Assembly: GCF_001693755.1 (NCBI RefSeq)
Contig: NZ_LYST01000055.1
Coordinates: forward strand, 124,001-188,000
DNA from: Gilliamella sp. wkB171
Lineage (GTDB): Bacteria; Pseudomonadota; Gammaproteobacteria; Enterobacterales; Orbaceae
Direction of reading: 5' to 3'
Length of the DNA: 64,000 nt
In this document: piece by piece, positions 46,309 through 56,534 of the stretch
Position numbering within the stretch: the stretch's first letter is position 1
Layout: every line of letters starts with the position of its first letter
Program-made: the position numbers and the translations under genes
Notes under the pieces: model-generated
What the model saw: only the letters and a program-made list of their open reading frames with translations
Told to the model about the DNA's origin: nothing
Databases searched by the model: none

Positions 46309-47025
46309 TTATAAGCTAATTTTACTTTGTATTCTTTTTATTGCTTGGCTGTGTAATTGGCTGACTCGTGATTCACTAATATCCATAATTTTGCCAATCT
46401 CTTTTAAATTGAGCTCTTCTTGATAGTAAAGCGCCAATACCATTTTTTCTTTTTCTGGCAGTTTTTCTATTTGCTCAATAATGATATTACGAATTTCATC
46501 GTTAATGATGTTGGAAAATGGTGTGTTATCATCTTGATAATCAATCATCACATCTAGACTATCACCGAGCTTTTTTTGTATTTCGTCGTAAGAATATAGT
46601 TGGCTATAATTGGAATCTAACAATATTTTGCGATATTCGCTTAGAGACAGTTGTAAGTAATTGGCAATTTGCTGATCAGTAGGTGCAACACCTAATTGCT
46701 GTTCAAGTTGGTGAATTGCCTGAGTGACATCTTTAATTTTTTTGCGTGTTTGTCTAGGTAGCCAATCTCGACTACGTAACTCATCTAACATGGCGCCTTT
46801 GATTCGCGGAATGGCAAAGGTTGTAAAAGTATTACCTTGTGATGCATCATAACGTTTTATTGTGTCTAATAAACCGATATAACCAACTTGTAATAAATCA
46901 TCAAGCTCTACTGTTGTGGGTAAGCGAACTGCTAATTTTAGTGCTTCATTACGAACCAAATGAATATATTTTTGCCAATCAATTTCATTCATTACACCTT
47001 GTGAGTTATAAAGGTTATCATTCAT
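46309..47025 (-). CDS. fliA: Flagellar sigma factor sigma28 (FliA)
   Basis: 238 aa (E. coli 239). Regions 2 (VELDDLLQVGYIGLLDTIKR), 3 and 4 (YYQEELNLKEIGKIMDISES RVSQLHSQ) are complete. The ATG at 47025 (MNDNLYNSQGVM) aligns with E. coli MNSLYTAEGVM; a TTG at 47037 is possible, and neither has a good ribosome site. It reads the TAAAGTTT-N11-GCCGATAA promoters found here and is inhibited by FlgM. No fliZ follows. Confidence 0.96.
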   Translation of the reverse strand: MNDNLYNSQGVMNEIDWQKYIHLVRNEALKLAVRLPTTVELDDLLQVGYIGLLDTIKRYDASQGNTFTTFAIPRIKGAMLDELRSRDWLPRQTRKKIKDVTQAIHQLEQQLGVAPTDQQIANYLQLSLSEYRKILLDSNYSQLYSYDEIQKKLGDSLDVMIDYQDDNTPFSNIINDEIRNIIIEQIEKLPEKEKMVLALYYQEELNLKEIGKIMDISESRVSQLHSQAIKRIQSKISL

Positions 47026-47123
47026 TTTATGAACCAATGTAAAAAATGCCTAATGGTATTATGGTGATAATCGGTTAATTTGATGGCGAGAATAGCGTAG
47101 TAAATAATAGGTATTTGGCATTA

Positions 47124-47157
47124 TTAGCAATAACGGAAATTAAACCGTTATTGCTAA
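47124..47157. terminator. Hairpin after fliC
   Basis: A 13-bp perfect stem (TTAGCAATAACGG, 47124-47136, with CCGTTATTGCTAA, 47145-47157) and an 8-nt loop, 41 bp beyond the fliC stop. The following bases are AT-rich but not a pure T-run. Confidence 0.65.
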
Positions 47158-47197
47158 GTTCAAAATTAGAGTAACCAGAAAATTTTAGATAAAAAAC

Positions 47198-48010
47198 TTA
47201 TTGTAATAAAGATAGTACTGATTGTGGTACTTGGTTAGCTTGTGCTAATACAGATGTACCTGCTTGTTGTAAAATTTGACCACGCGTCATATTTGATACT
47301 TCGGTTGCATAATCAGCATCTTCAATTCGGCTACGTGCAGAACTTAAGTTATTTACTGTGTTATTGATGTTGTTAACAGTTGATTCAAAACGGTTTTGTA
47401 CCGCACCTAGCTCACCACGTAATGCATCAATTTTTGATAATGCTGCATCAAGCGTTTTTAATGGATCTGCTGTTGGTGTGTCTGATACATTGAAAGCAGC
47501 TAGACCTAATTCTGTGCTATCAATTTTTTTCAAATTGATTTCAATGGTTTCGCCGTCATTTGCGCCAACTTGGATTTTTAGTGATTTATCTGCTGACAAT
47601 ACTTTAGAACCATTGAAATCAGTTTGTTTAGATACACGGTCGATCTCTTCTAAACGTTGATCGATTTCGTTTTGGATTGACTCTAAATCGCTTTGTGAGT
47701 TAGTGCCGTTTGCTGCTTGAACTGTTAATTCACGAATACGTTGTACGTTGTTATTAATTTCGTTTAATGCACCTTCAGTTGTTTGCGCAAGTGAGATACC
47801 ATCATTTGCATTACGCGCTGCTTGAGTTAAACCTTTAATGTTTGAAGAAAAACGGTTAGCGATAGCTTGACCTGCTGCGTCATCTTTAGCGCTATTAATA
47901 CGCATACCAGATGAAAGACGTTCAATAGCTGTGCCAAGCACACTTTGTGAATTGTTAAGGTTATTTTTTGCCATTAAAGACATCGTATTAGTATTAATTA
48001 CTTGTGCCAT
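47198..48010 (-). CDS. fliC: Flagellin FliC, short form
   Basis: 270 aa from the ATG at 48010 (MAQVINTNTMSLMAKNNLNN), which has AGGAG ahead; an upstream TTG-type extension to 48043 is not needed. N-terminal D0/D1 (IERLSSGMRINSAKDDAAGQ, RIRELTVQAANGTNSQSDLE) and C-terminal D1/D0 are intact. The D2/D3 surface domains of E. coli FliC (498 aa) are missing, leaving only about 30 linking residues. A sigma28 promoter and a terminator frame the gene. Confidence 0.97.
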   Translation of the reverse strand: MAQVINTNTMSLMAKNNLNNSQSVLGTAIERLSSGMRINSAKDDAAGQAIANRFSSNIKGLTQAARNANDGISLAQTTEGALNEINNNVQRIRELTVQAANGTNSQSDLESIQNEIDQRLEEIDRVSKQTDFNGSKVLSADKSLKIQVGANDGETIEINLKKIDSTELGLAAFNVSDTPTADPLKTLDAALSKIDALRGELGAVQNRFESTVNNINNTVNNLSSARSRIEDADYATEVSNMTRGQILQQAGTSVLAQANQVPQSVLSLLQ

Positions 48011-48086
48011 TTTTATCTCCTTTAATATTATTAGTAAAATCAACGTTATACTGATTATTAATTCAATATTCTTGCTGACAGATAAT

Positions 48087-48113
48087 GTATCGGTAGTAAA
48101 AAAAGAAACTTTA
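48087..48113 (-). promoter_or_regulatory. Sigma28 promoter of fliC
   Basis: On the minus strand TAAAGTTT (perfect -35, 48113-48106), 11 bp, then ACCGATAC (48094-48087). It lies 77 bp upstream of the fliC start. Confidence 0.82.
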
Positions 48114-48261
48114 ATTTTTTTCTACATTATGGTTGATTTTACTCAGTTTTAATGGCGATTTTTGTTAGGTAAATTGATATAAATCATTTAATTAAATTAT
48201 TTTTTATGTTTTATAAAATCGCACCGTTTTTATTATGTCTCGATAAAATTTCAAACCTGAT

Positions 48262-48288
48262 TAAACTTTTTAGTAAGTTAGCCGATAT
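48262..48288 (+). promoter_or_regulatory. Sigma28 promoter of fliDST
   Basis: TAAACTTT (48262-48269), 11 bp, GCCGATAT (48281-48288): one mismatch in each box. It lies 37 bp before fliD. The 315-bp fliC-fliD spacer thus holds two divergent sigma28 promoters. Confidence 0.85.
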
Positions 48289-48325
48289 AAAACTTATCGA
48301 ATAATTGTTATAGGTTGATCAGATA

Positions 48326-49759
48326 ATGGCAATGAGTGTGTTAGGTATCGGTTCAGGAATCGATCTTAATGAAGTTTTAAATCAATTAGAGTCTGTTGAA
48401 AAAACACGTTTGACTCCAATTAAATCACAACAAAAAGCGGTTAATGCCAAAATTAGTGGATTTGGTAAGTTAAAAAGTGCGTTGACGGCATTTAATTCAG
48501 CCACCGAAAAATTGCAGAAAAAAGATTTATTTCAAAGCAAAATAGCAACTAGCAATGATAGTTATTTTACAGCTAAAGTAAATAGTCAGGCACAATCAGG
48601 TAATTATGCTGTAAGCGTTGAGCAATTAGCGACTTCGCATAGCGTTGCAACAACGTCAATTAATGATAAAAATATGGGCTTAGGGAGTGATAGTGAAAGC
48701 CGCACAGTGACCATTAAGCAAGCTAATGGTAGTGAACTTAATATTGAGTTATCTAAAGACGAAACTTCGCTTGAGTCAATTGCTAATGCAATTAATCACG
48801 CCAAAGTAACTAATGCTGATGGTAGCACGAGTGAATCGACGATGAATGCAGCCGTTGTTCGTTCAGGTACGGGGAGTTATCAGTTAGTGATCACCGCTAA
48901 AGAGACTGGGGAACAACAGACTATTACGTCCATTTCGTCAGATGATGAGCAGTTAAATAACATAATTGGCTTTGACTATAATCAAAAAGATAATGCTAAT
49001 ATGACTGAAGTTTGCCAAGCGCAAGATGCTAAGTTTACTTTTAATGGTATTGCCATTACCAGCGCTTCAAATACTGTTAAAGATGTGGTTGCTGGCATTG
49101 ATATCACCTTAAAGGCAACGACTACAACTAGCGAAAATTTAACTATAACGGCTGATAACGAAAAAGCCGAAGAAGCCATTAAACAGTGGGTTGAGGCATT
49201 TAATCAATTACAATCAACCATATCGAGCTTGACTAAATTTACCGCAAAAGAGGCCAATTCCGAAGAGTTAGATAGTAATAATGGACCGCTCATTGGTGAT
49301 TCTACTTTACGTAATATCGATCAAAGTATTCGTTCAATTTTTGCAAAAGGGCAAGCTGGGGAATTTTCGGTTTTAGCACAAATTGGTGTCAATATGGATA
49401 ATAATGGTTCATTAACTATCAACCAAACTCAATTACAAAAAGTGCTGAGTGAAAATAGTGAAGCTGTTGCTGAGTTGTTTATTGGTGATGGTCAAAATAG
49501 CGGTATCGCTAATGAGGTTTTCGCTAAGATTAGTGGATTTATTGATAATGACGGTATGATTGATTCTGCAACGAATGGCTTAAATTCGACATTAAAATCA
49601 TTAGATAAGCGTTATGAACAAGTGAATAACTCAATTGAACAAACTGTTGAACGCTATCGAGTACAATTTACTAAGTTGGATGTTTTAATCAGCTCGTTAG
49701 ATAGCATGAGTAACTATTTATCTACTCAATTTGACATGATGGCCAATTTAAAAAAATAG
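48326..49759 (+). CDS. fliD: Filament cap protein FliD
   Basis: 477 aa (E. coli 468). N-terminal VLGIGSGIDLNEVLNQLESV and C-terminal RYRVQFTKLDVLISSLDSMS NYL are the coiled-coil ends of the cap pentamer. The middle is variable. A second in-frame ATG at 48332 is possible. It folds exported flagellin onto the filament tip. First gene of fliDST. Confidence 0.96.
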   Translation: MAMSVLGIGSGIDLNEVLNQLESVEKTRLTPIKSQQKAVNAKISGFGKLKSALTAFNSATEKLQKKDLFQSKIATSNDSYFTAKVNSQAQSGNYAVSVEQLATSHSVATTSINDKNMGLGSDSESRTVTIKQANGSELNIELSKDETSLESIANAINHAKVTNADGSTSESTMNAAVVRSGTGSYQLVITAKETGEQQTITSISSDDEQLNNIIGFDYNQKDNANMTEVCQAQDAKFTFNGIAITSASNTVKDVVAGIDITLKATTTTSENLTITADNEKAEEAIKQWVEAFNQLQSTISSLTKFTAKEANSEELDSNNGPLIGDSTLRNIDQSIRSIFAKGQAGEFSVLAQIGVNMDNNGSLTINQTQLQKVLSENSEAVAELFIGDGQNSGIANEVFAKISGFIDNDGMIDSATNGLNSTLKSLDKRYEQVNNSIEQTVERYRVQFTKLDVLISSLDSMSNYLSTQFDMMANLKK

Positions 49760-49768
49760 GAATACCCG

Positions 49769-50149
49769 ATGTATAAAGTTGGTTCTGATGCTTATCAGCA
49801 AGTGAATTTAGAAACTCAAGTTAGTCAGGCGTCCCCTCATCAATTGATTGTATTACTGTTTGATGGTGCACTTAACGCTATTCGCTTGGCCAGTCTACAC
49901 ATTGAACGAGGCAATATTGCCGGTAAAGGCGCAGCAATTTCAAAAGCCATTAATATCATTGATAATGGCTTGAAAAGTTGTTTAGATCTAGAACAAGGTG
50001 GCGAAATTGCTGAAAATCTAGATCGCTTATATCACTATATGACCCAACAATTGGTGCTAGCAAATTTGCATAATGATAGGCAAAAATTACAAACTTGCTT
50101 TGATTTACTTGATAATATTGCAGAGTCTTGGCGCGAGATTGCCAGATAA
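49769..50149 (+). CDS. fliS: Flagellin export chaperone FliS
   Basis: 126 aa. YQQVNLETQVSQASPHQLIV LLFDGALNAI is the conserved FliS N-terminus. It binds the C-terminal D0 of flagellin to stop premature polymerisation. It starts 9 nt after fliD, with AGGAAT as ribosome site. Confidence 0.96.
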   Translation: MYKVGSDAYQQVNLETQVSQASPHQLIVLLFDGALNAIRLASLHIERGNIAGKGAAISKAINIIDNGLKSCLDLEQGGEIAENLDRLYHYMTQQLVLANLHNDRQKLQTCFDLLDNIAESWREIAR

Positions 50150-50162
50150 AAAGGAATAGAAT

Positions 50163-50507
50163 GTGAAAACATCTTTATTAGAACAATATGAACAACTTAA
50201 TTATGTCACAGAACAAATGCTTATCAATGCGCGTGATGAAAATTGGGATCTATTGTTAACTTGGCAAGCTAAATATCATCAATTAACGAAAGCAATTATG
50301 CAGGCCGATGATCTCACTGCTGTTGATAAAATACCTTTAAAACAAAAAGATATATTTAGTATGTATATAAAAAATATTCATAGCTATCAACAGCAAATTA
50401 GTCAATTAATTATTTATCGTCATGCTCAATTAAAAGAGTTAATTGGCGAACAAGTCGATTATCAAACAAAGCTTGATAGCTATCAAAAAATCGCAAGTTT
50501 AATTTAG
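50163..50507 (+). CDS. fliT: FliD export chaperone FliT
   Basis: 114 aa, helical. LLEQYEQLNYVTEQMLINAR DENWDLLLTWQAKY fits the FliT start, and the position as third gene of fliDST is diagnostic since the family is poorly conserved. The start is a GTG with AAGGAAT ahead. In Salmonella FliT also inhibits FlhDC. Confidence 0.88.
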   Translation: MKTSLLEQYEQLNYVTEQMLINARDENWDLLLTWQAKYHQLTKAIMQADDLTAVDKIPLKQKDIFSMYIKNIHSYQQQISQLIIYRHAQLKELIGEQVDYQTKLDSYQKIASLI

Positions 50508-50602
50508 ATTGCCTTATTAGCTTTAGTTTTATTAATAAAATACGGTTAAATATAACTATGTTGAGCAAAATAGTGATATTGTTGGCCAGTGATTTTTAGT
50601 TA

Positions 50603-50630
50603 TGATAAGTGATATTGCAATCACTTATCA
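50603..50630. terminator. Bidirectional hairpin between fliT and fliE
   Basis: TGATAAGTGAT (50603-50613) pairs with ATCACTTATCA (50620-50630) over a 6-nt loop. It lies between the convergent fliDST and fliE; tails are AT-rich rather than pure T. Confidence 0.5.
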
Positions 50631-50738
50631 GATGTTTGAATCTTATTTAGCGTTACTTACAACCGCTTATAGTAATATGACGAGCTGTGAGTCATGCTAA
50701 ACCTGTTAAATTGAAGATAGCATAGACAATTACATCAT

Positions 50739-51065
50739 TTAAACATTCATGTTCATGACTTCTTGATAGGCAGCAACGAGTTTATTACGCACTTGAATAC
50801 CAAATTGAAGTGAAACCGAAGATTTTTGCATATTAACCATCACTTCATTTAACGTTATGTTGGGCTTTCCTTGTTCAAAAGCTTGTGCTTGATTATGGGC
50901 CTGAATTTGTGTTTGGCTAATGTGATCGAGTGCCATTTTTAATGCCGCAGTAAAATCAGATTGTGCGCTCTTTGATTGGTTGTTTATTGTGGAGTTGGTT
51001 TGATTAAAATCAACTAGAAACGTATTGTTAATTGTATTTAGCGTGTTCATGGCGTTAAAAGTCAT
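50739..51065 (-). CDS. fliE: MS-ring/rod junction protein FliE
   Basis: 108 aa (E. coli 104). C-terminal [30 protein letters not shown] is the FliE signature. It links FliF to FlgB. It is a single gene divergent from fliF, as in E. coli; the start may be the first ATG or that five codons later. Confidence 0.95.
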   Translation of the reverse strand: MTFNAMNTLNTINNTFLVDFNQTNSTINNQSKSAQSDFTAALKMALDHISQTQIQAHNQAQAFEQGKPNITLNEVMVNMQKSSVSLQFGIQVRNKLVAAYQEVMNMNV

Positions 51066-51228
51066 CTCTTCTTAACTTGCTCAATATGTGATTGAATTTA
51101 ACATACAACCTTAAATCTAAATGCCACAAGTAAGGGGTAAAGCATTTGCTTTTTTAGCTATTGATTTTTTTAAATGGATTGATAATAAACTCTAGAACAA
51201 ATCTAATTAGTTTAGCATTAGGGTTTTT

Positions 51229-52938
51229 ATGGATAGCCAAACTGTCGGTAACAAAGGCGAATCAATATTGAGTAAGTTACCATTTATCAATCAATTTAAA
51301 CAAAATCGTAAAATGCTGCTGCTTGTTGCTGGCGTGGTTGTGCTTGCCATTAGTAGTATCGCCTATTTATGGTTAAAAGATGATAATTATGGGGTTTTGT
51401 TTAGCCAGTTGAGCGATAAAGATGGCGGCGAAATTATTAGCCAACTTGATAAGATGAATATTCCTTATCAGTTTTCATCTTCAGGATCGACTATCTTAAT
51501 TCCTGCTGATAAAGTTTATGACACGCGCTTACGTATTGCCCAGCAAGGCCTACCTAAAGGTGGTGCTGTTGGTTTTGAATTACTCGACAAAGACAGCTTT
51601 GGTATGAGTCAATTTAATGAACAGATTAATTATCAACGCGCATTAGAAGGCGAACTATCAAGAACCATTTCAATTATTAGTAGTGTGGATGATGCGAGAG
51701 TGCATTTAGCGATGCCTAAGCCATCTTTATTTGTACGTGAACGAAAATTTCCTTCAGCGTCTGTAGCATTAACATTGTTGCCAGGACGATCATTATCGCA
51801 AGGGCAAATAGATGCTATTGTTCATTTAATTTCAAGCAGTGTACCGGAATTACAAGCAGAAAAAGTCACAATTATTGACCAACAAGGTCATTTATTAACG
51901 GGTGAAAAATTTCGCGACGGTAACGTCAACGTAGCGCAGTTAGAATACAGTCAAAAAGTAGAAGATACTATTCGAGAGCGGGTCGAAAAAATCATTACAC
52001 CAGTGTTAGGTAAACAAAATATTATGGTGCAAGTTAATGCTGATATTGATTATAGCCGGCAAGAAGCAACATCTGAAACCTTTGATCCCAATGGCGATAC
52101 TGCTCAGCAAACCTTACGTAGTAAGCATCAAGTGGAGAATCGTCAGTTAGCAGCAAACGATAACACAGGTGGTGTGCCGGGCGCTTTGTCAAACCAACCT
52201 ATGCCAACACCGAGTGCCCCAATAGATGATAATCCAGACTCAAAATCAAAAGACGATAAGAAAAAAATTTATAATTTACAATCAAATAACACGTTAAATT
52301 TTGAAGTAAATAGACAAATCGTGCACAGTAAAATCCCAGAAGGGCGTATTAAACGATTGTCAGTTGCAGTGCTGGTTAATTATAAGTTTATGGCACAACA
52401 GTTGGATCAATCTCAATTACAAGAGCAATCTGACAATGCCAAGGAACCAGCACCACAATGGGTGAAATTAGATAAAGACGAATTGGAAAATATTGAAGCA
52501 TTAGCGCGTCAAGCAATGGGATTTTCTGATTCACGCGGTGATACGTTGACAGTTGCAAATTTAAAATTTACCGATCAAGCGCTCGAAACGGATGATAGCT
52601 TGCCATTTTGGCGAACACATGAGTTTTATGATGTGCTAAAAACAGTAATTAAATATCTTGTTTATGTTTTAGTGTTATGGTTTGTTTGGCGCAAAATGTT
52701 ACGTGCTTTATGGATTAAATTACAACGCCAGCTCTTTAATGTGAACCATGCTTCAACGGATACTAAATTATCGGGTGAGGATAAGTTAGATTATAAGGCG
52801 CATAGTAAACAGCAGCAGAAGATATTTGAAGATAATATGCAGCAGCAACAATATATTCGCAAAATTGTCGAGAAAGATCCTCGGGTCATGGCGTTAATTA
52901 TACGTGGTTGGATAAGTAAGGCGGACACAAATCCATGA
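51229..52938 (+). CDS. fliF: MS-ring protein FliF
   Basis: 569 aa (E. coli 552). Two membrane helices (about 29-49 and 470-490) flank the periplasmic ring-building motifs (GVLFSQLSDKDGGEIISQLD, VGFELLDKDSFGMSQFNEQI). The C-terminal cytosolic tail binds FliG. The Asp/Lys-rich linker near 340 explains the extra length. Its stop overlaps the fliG start by 4 nt. Confidence 0.97.
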   Translation: MDSQTVGNKGESILSKLPFINQFKQNRKMLLLVAGVVVLAISSIAYLWLKDDNYGVLFSQLSDKDGGEIISQLDKMNIPYQFSSSGSTILIPADKVYDTRLRIAQQGLPKGGAVGFELLDKDSFGMSQFNEQINYQRALEGELSRTISIISSVDDARVHLAMPKPSLFVRERKFPSASVALTLLPGRSLSQGQIDAIVHLISSSVPELQAEKVTIIDQQGHLLTGEKFRDGNVNVAQLEYSQKVEDTIRERVEKIITPVLGKQNIMVQVNADIDYSRQEATSETFDPNGDTAQQTLRSKHQVENRQLAANDNTGGVPGALSNQPMPTPSAPIDDNPDSKSKDDKKKIYNLQSNNTLNFEVNRQIVHSKIPEGRIKRLSVAVLVNYKFMAQQLDQSQLQEQSDNAKEPAPQWVKLDKDELENIEALARQAMGFSDSRGDTLTVANLKFTDQALETDDSLPFWRTHEFYDVLKTVIKYLVYVLVLWFVWRKMLRALWIKLQRQLFNVNHASTDTKLSGEDKLDYKAHSKQQQKIFEDNMQQQQYIRKIVEKDPRVMALIIRGWISKADTNP

Positions 52939-53939
52939 ATTTAAGTTTAAGTGAATCTCAAAAAGCAGCAACCGTGCTAATGGTATTAGGTGAAGAGCTT
53001 GCCGCTAACGTTATGCAATACCTTAATCCCAAAGAGGTACAGCAAATTAGTAGTGCAATGATGTCGCTACCACAACTTTCTCAAGAACAGTTGAAAGACA
53101 TCTTAAATGAATGTCAAAAAACACTTGAAGAGTGTGCAGTACTTAATACCGATACCAATGGTTATTTACGTTCAATTCTCGAAAAATCAATCGGTACTGA
53201 AAAAGCCGATCGGTTACTTGATGAGTTGTTAGAGGTCGATTTAGATGAAGCGAAAGATGGACTTGAGATGCTTAATTTTGTCGATGCAGCTAGAGCGGTT
53301 GATTTAGTTAAAAAAGAACATCCACAAATTATTGCTACAATTTTAGTTCATTTAAATCGAGATTTAGCTGCGGAAATTTTAAATCTATTTGATGATGAAT
53401 TACGTAATGATGTCATGCTTAGAATCGCAACATTTGGCGGGGTTGAGCCGTCGGCACTTCAGGTTTTATCTGCCTCATTATCGACGTTACTACATGGTCA
53501 AAATATTAAACTTAATAACCTTGGTGGTATTCGTACTGCGGCTGAAATTATTAACTTGATGAAATCACAACAAGAAGAATTGGTGATCAATTCCTTACGT
53601 GATTATGACAGTGAACTTGCACAGAAAATTATTGATGAAATGTTCTTGTTCGAAAATCTGGTTGAAGTTGATGATAGAAGCATCCAACGTCTACTTAAAG
53701 AGGTGGATAATGAAACATTGATTATTGCCTTAAAAGGGGCATCTGTGGCATTACGTGACAAGCTATTAAGTAATATGTCACAGCGTGCCGCTTCGATTTT
53801 ACGTGAAGATTTAGAAAATAGACCACCAGTGCGCTTATCTCAAGTCGAAACAGAACAGAAGAAAATTTTGGTTATTGCGCGCAAATTAGCTGAAAGTGGT
53901 GAAATGATTTTAAGTAGCGGTGATGACGAATATGTATAA
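52935..53939 (+). CDS. fliG: Motor switch protein FliG
   Basis: 334 aa (E. coli 331). The EHPQ motif is at 128-131, and the torque helix region FLFENLVEVDDRSIQRLLKE VD is almost identical to E. coli. The GGVEPSAL loop is kept. FliG contacts MotA and transmits rotation to FliF, so motor function looks intact. fliH overlaps its end. Confidence 0.98.
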   Translation: MNLSLSESQKAATVLMVLGEELAANVMQYLNPKEVQQISSAMMSLPQLSQEQLKDILNECQKTLEECAVLNTDTNGYLRSILEKSIGTEKADRLLDELLEVDLDEAKDGLEMLNFVDAARAVDLVKKEHPQIIATILVHLNRDLAAEILNLFDDELRNDVMLRIATFGGVEPSALQVLSASLSTLLHGQNIKLNNLGGIRTAAEIINLMKSQQEELVINSLRDYDSELAQKIIDEMFLFENLVEVDDRSIQRLLKEVDNETLIIALKGASVALRDKLLSNMSQRAASILREDLENRPPVRLSQVETEQKKILVIARKLAESGEMILSSGDDEYV

Positions 53940-54684
53940 TCGAACCAATACCATGAGTTGGGAACCATTAAGTTTTCAGGATTTAACGTTAGCTAAGTCG
54001 CAAAAGTTAACCAAAAAGAAAATAACTAAAAATGCTGATAAGGTTGAGCCTAAGCCAGAACCTAAAGTTATTGAAGTCGACAACAGTGTTATTGAACAAC
54101 AATTAGCCATTATCAAGCAACAAGCAAAAGAGCAAGCTTATCAAGATGGATTTAATTTAGGGAAAGAAGAAGGGTTTAATATAGGCCAACAAGCAGGTTA
54201 TGAGCAAGGGTATGCCATTGGTCAACAAGAAGGCAAAGCGGTAATTGAACAACAGCTTGATGCAGAAAAATTAAAAGCAGTAGAGACAATAGCTAATTTA
54301 GTTAGCCATTTTCATACCGCTATCAATCAAATAGATGATTTAATTGTCCCACAATTGTTTGATTTAGCCTTAGTTGCGGCACAAAAAACGGTAGGGACAA
54401 TATCAAAAGTTAAACAAAAACAGTTAATGCATACCATTAAGACCTTAATTGACGAAGGTTCGATGATAATTAAGTCAGCTTCTTTGCACCTGCATCCCGA
54501 TGATCTGTTATGGATTGAACCTTTATTACAAGATGAAATTAAACAATATCATTGGCAATTAGTTGCAGATACGAATGTTGAATTAGGTGACTGTAAAATA
54601 TGGACCGATACTAATCAAGTCGATGCTAGCAATGCTTGTCATTGGCAAATGATGGCCGATTGTATACAGGGAGAGAATCAGTAG
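53932..54684 (+). CDS. fliH: Export ATPase regulator FliH
   Basis: About 250 aa. The central GxxxG-type repeats ([29 protein letters not shown]) and the C-terminal FliI-binding part ([11 protein letters not shown]) are typical. Starts at GTG 53920, ATG 53923 or ATG 53932 all overlap fliG; I favour 53932 because GGTGA lies 8 nt ahead. It holds FliI at the C ring. Confidence 0.92.
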   Translation: MYNRTNTMSWEPLSFQDLTLAKSQKLTKKKITKNADKVEPKPEPKVIEVDNSVIEQQLAIIKQQAKEQAYQDGFNLGKEEGFNIGQQAGYEQGYAIGQQEGKAVIEQQLDAEKLKAVETIANLVSHFHTAINQIDDLIVPQLFDLALVAAQKTVGTISKVKQKQLMHTIKTLIDEGSMIIKSASLHLHPDDLLWIEPLLQDEIKQYHWQLVADTNVELGDCKIWTDTNQVDASNACHWQMMADCIQGENQ

Positions 54685-54685
54685 C

Positions 54686-56059
54686 GTGAGCTTGGCAAAG
54701 CAATGGGCAGCTAAAATTGATTATGCCACACAGCAGCTGCAATCGTTATCGTTGATTCGGCATTATGGACGATTAGTTAAAGCTTCGGGCTTAGTACTTG
54801 AAGCTATCGGATTAAAATTACCGTTAGGATCAAATTGTTTTGTTGAACGGCAATCACATGGAAAAATCGATGCGGTGGAGTGTGAAGTCATTGGCTTTAA
54901 CGATAAAACTCTATATTTAATGCCTTTTGATACCACTGAAGGTATTTTGTTAGGTGCTAGAGTGTATACCGCACAATATGATTTAGCTCACTTTAATCAT
55001 AAAGTGTTACCTATTGGTATGGCATTGTTGGGTCGGGTTGTTGATGCAGCTGGAAGACCGTTAGATGGTATGCCATTACCAGAAAATATTGAATATCAAG
55101 GATTAGCAAATTCATCGCTCAATCCACTACAACGTACACCTATTGATCAGATCTTAGATGTGGGTATTCGAGCTATTAATGCGCTGTTAACCGTTGGTCG
55201 AGGGCAAAGAATGGGGTTGTTTGCCGGTTCAGGTGTTGGTAAAAGTGTTTTATTAGGGATGATGGCGCGTTATACCAAGGCCGATATTATCGTCGTTGGC
55301 TTAATTGGTGAGCGTGGTCGGGAAGTTAAAGATTTTATCGAAAATATTTTAGGAAAAGAAGGATTAGCGCGATCGGTTGTGGTAGCTGCTCCTGCTGATG
55401 TTTCACCGCTGCTACGTTTACAAGGCGCGGCATATGCAACAAAAATTGCAGAAAACTTTCGCGACCAAGGGTTTAACGTGCTACTCATTATGGACTCTTT
55501 GACCCGTTATGCTATGGCACAACGAGAAATTGCTTTAGCTATTGGCGAACCACCAGCTACCAAAGGTTATCCACCTTCGGTATTTGCTAAATTACCGGCA
55601 TTAGTTGAAAGGGCAGGTAATGATGATAAAGGTCAAGGATCGATTACTGCATTTTATACCGTATTAACTGAAGGCGATGATCAGCAAGATCCGATTGCAG
55701 ACTCAGCACGTGCTATTTTAGATGGGCATATTGTATTATCACGTTCACTCGCAGAATCCGGGCATTACCCAGCGATTGATATTGAAGCGTCAATTAGCCG
55801 TGTCATGACTGATTTAACACCTGTTGCCGATGAAAAAAAATCTCGGTTATTTAAACAGCTATTTTCGAGTTTTCAACGAAATCGTGATTTGATTAATGTC
55901 GGTGCTTATGTTTCGGGCACCGATCCTCTATTAGACAGTGCTATCACTTTGTACCCAGCAATGAAAGATTTTTTACAACAGGGTATTGATGAACATTGTA
56001 GTTATCAAGATGCTTATCAACAATTAGCCAGTATGTTGCAACCCATTTTAACTAATTAA
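54686..56059 (+). CDS. fliI: Flagellum-specific export ATPase FliI
   Basis: 457 aa, as in E. coli. Walker A AGSGVGKS is at 180-187, Walker [12 protein letters not shown] near 270, and [18 protein letters not shown] is the family signature. It powers early substrate unfolding and delivery. It starts with GTG one base after the fliH stop. Confidence 0.98.
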   Translation: MSLAKQWAAKIDYATQQLQSLSLIRHYGRLVKASGLVLEAIGLKLPLGSNCFVERQSHGKIDAVECEVIGFNDKTLYLMPFDTTEGILLGARVYTAQYDLAHFNHKVLPIGMALLGRVVDAAGRPLDGMPLPENIEYQGLANSSLNPLQRTPIDQILDVGIRAINALLTVGRGQRMGLFAGSGVGKSVLLGMMARYTKADIIVVGLIGERGREVKDFIENILGKEGLARSVVVAAPADVSPLLRLQGAAYATKIAENFRDQGFNVLLIMDSLTRYAMAQREIALAIGEPPATKGYPPSVFAKLPALVERAGNDDKGQGSITAFYTVLTEGDDQQDPIADSARAILDGHIVLSRSLAESGHYPAIDIEASISRVMTDLTPVADEKKSRLFKQLFSSFQRNRDLINVGAYVSGTDPLLDSAITLYPAMKDFLQQGIDEHCSYQDAYQQLASMLQPILTN

Positions 56060-56069
56060 AAAGGGGGGA

Positions 56070-56534
56070 ATGATGAATAAAAATTCAGGGTATTTGGCGT
56101 TTTTAACATTAAAAAAGTTAGCGAAAAAATCGCTAGATGATACGTTAATTAAGTTAAAAAAAGCTGATGATAATCAGCGCCATGCTCAGTCTCAGCTCAA
56201 TTTATTAAATGAGTATTATCTTGAGTATCAAGGACGATTGAATAAAGCTTTATTCAATGGCATTAAAGGGCATGAATTATCAAATTTTCAGGCTTTTATT
56301 GCAACACTAGAGCAAGGTATTGCTAAACAAAGAAAGTTATTATTGACGTTAGATATCAAAAAAAAACAGATAACGCATGAACTTAATCAATCTCAAAAAA
56401 ATCTTAATACTTATAAAACATTGTTAGATAAGCAGCAGCAAAAATATGTAGAGCAACAAAACCGGTTACAACAAAAACTGACAGATGAATTTGCTCAGCA
56501 ACAATTAGCCAGGAGAGCGTTAAATGAATATTAA
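56070..56534 (+). CDS. fliJ: Export chaperone/ATPase stalk FliJ
   Basis: 154 aa, an almost entirely coiled-coil protein with basic N-terminus (FLTLKKLAKKSLDDTLIKLK). Its place between fliI and fliK is diagnostic, as the family is weakly conserved. It sits in the FliI hexamer and contacts FlhA. GGGGGGA precedes the twin ATGs (56070 or 56073). It overlaps fliK by 11 nt. Confidence 0.9.
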   Translation: MMNKNSGYLAFLTLKKLAKKSLDDTLIKLKKADDNQRHAQSQLNLLNEYYLEYQGRLNKALFNGIKGHELSNFQAFIATLEQGIAKQRKLLLTLDIKKKQITHELNQSQKNLNTYKTLLDKQQQKYVEQQNRLQQKLTDEFAQQQLARRALNEY

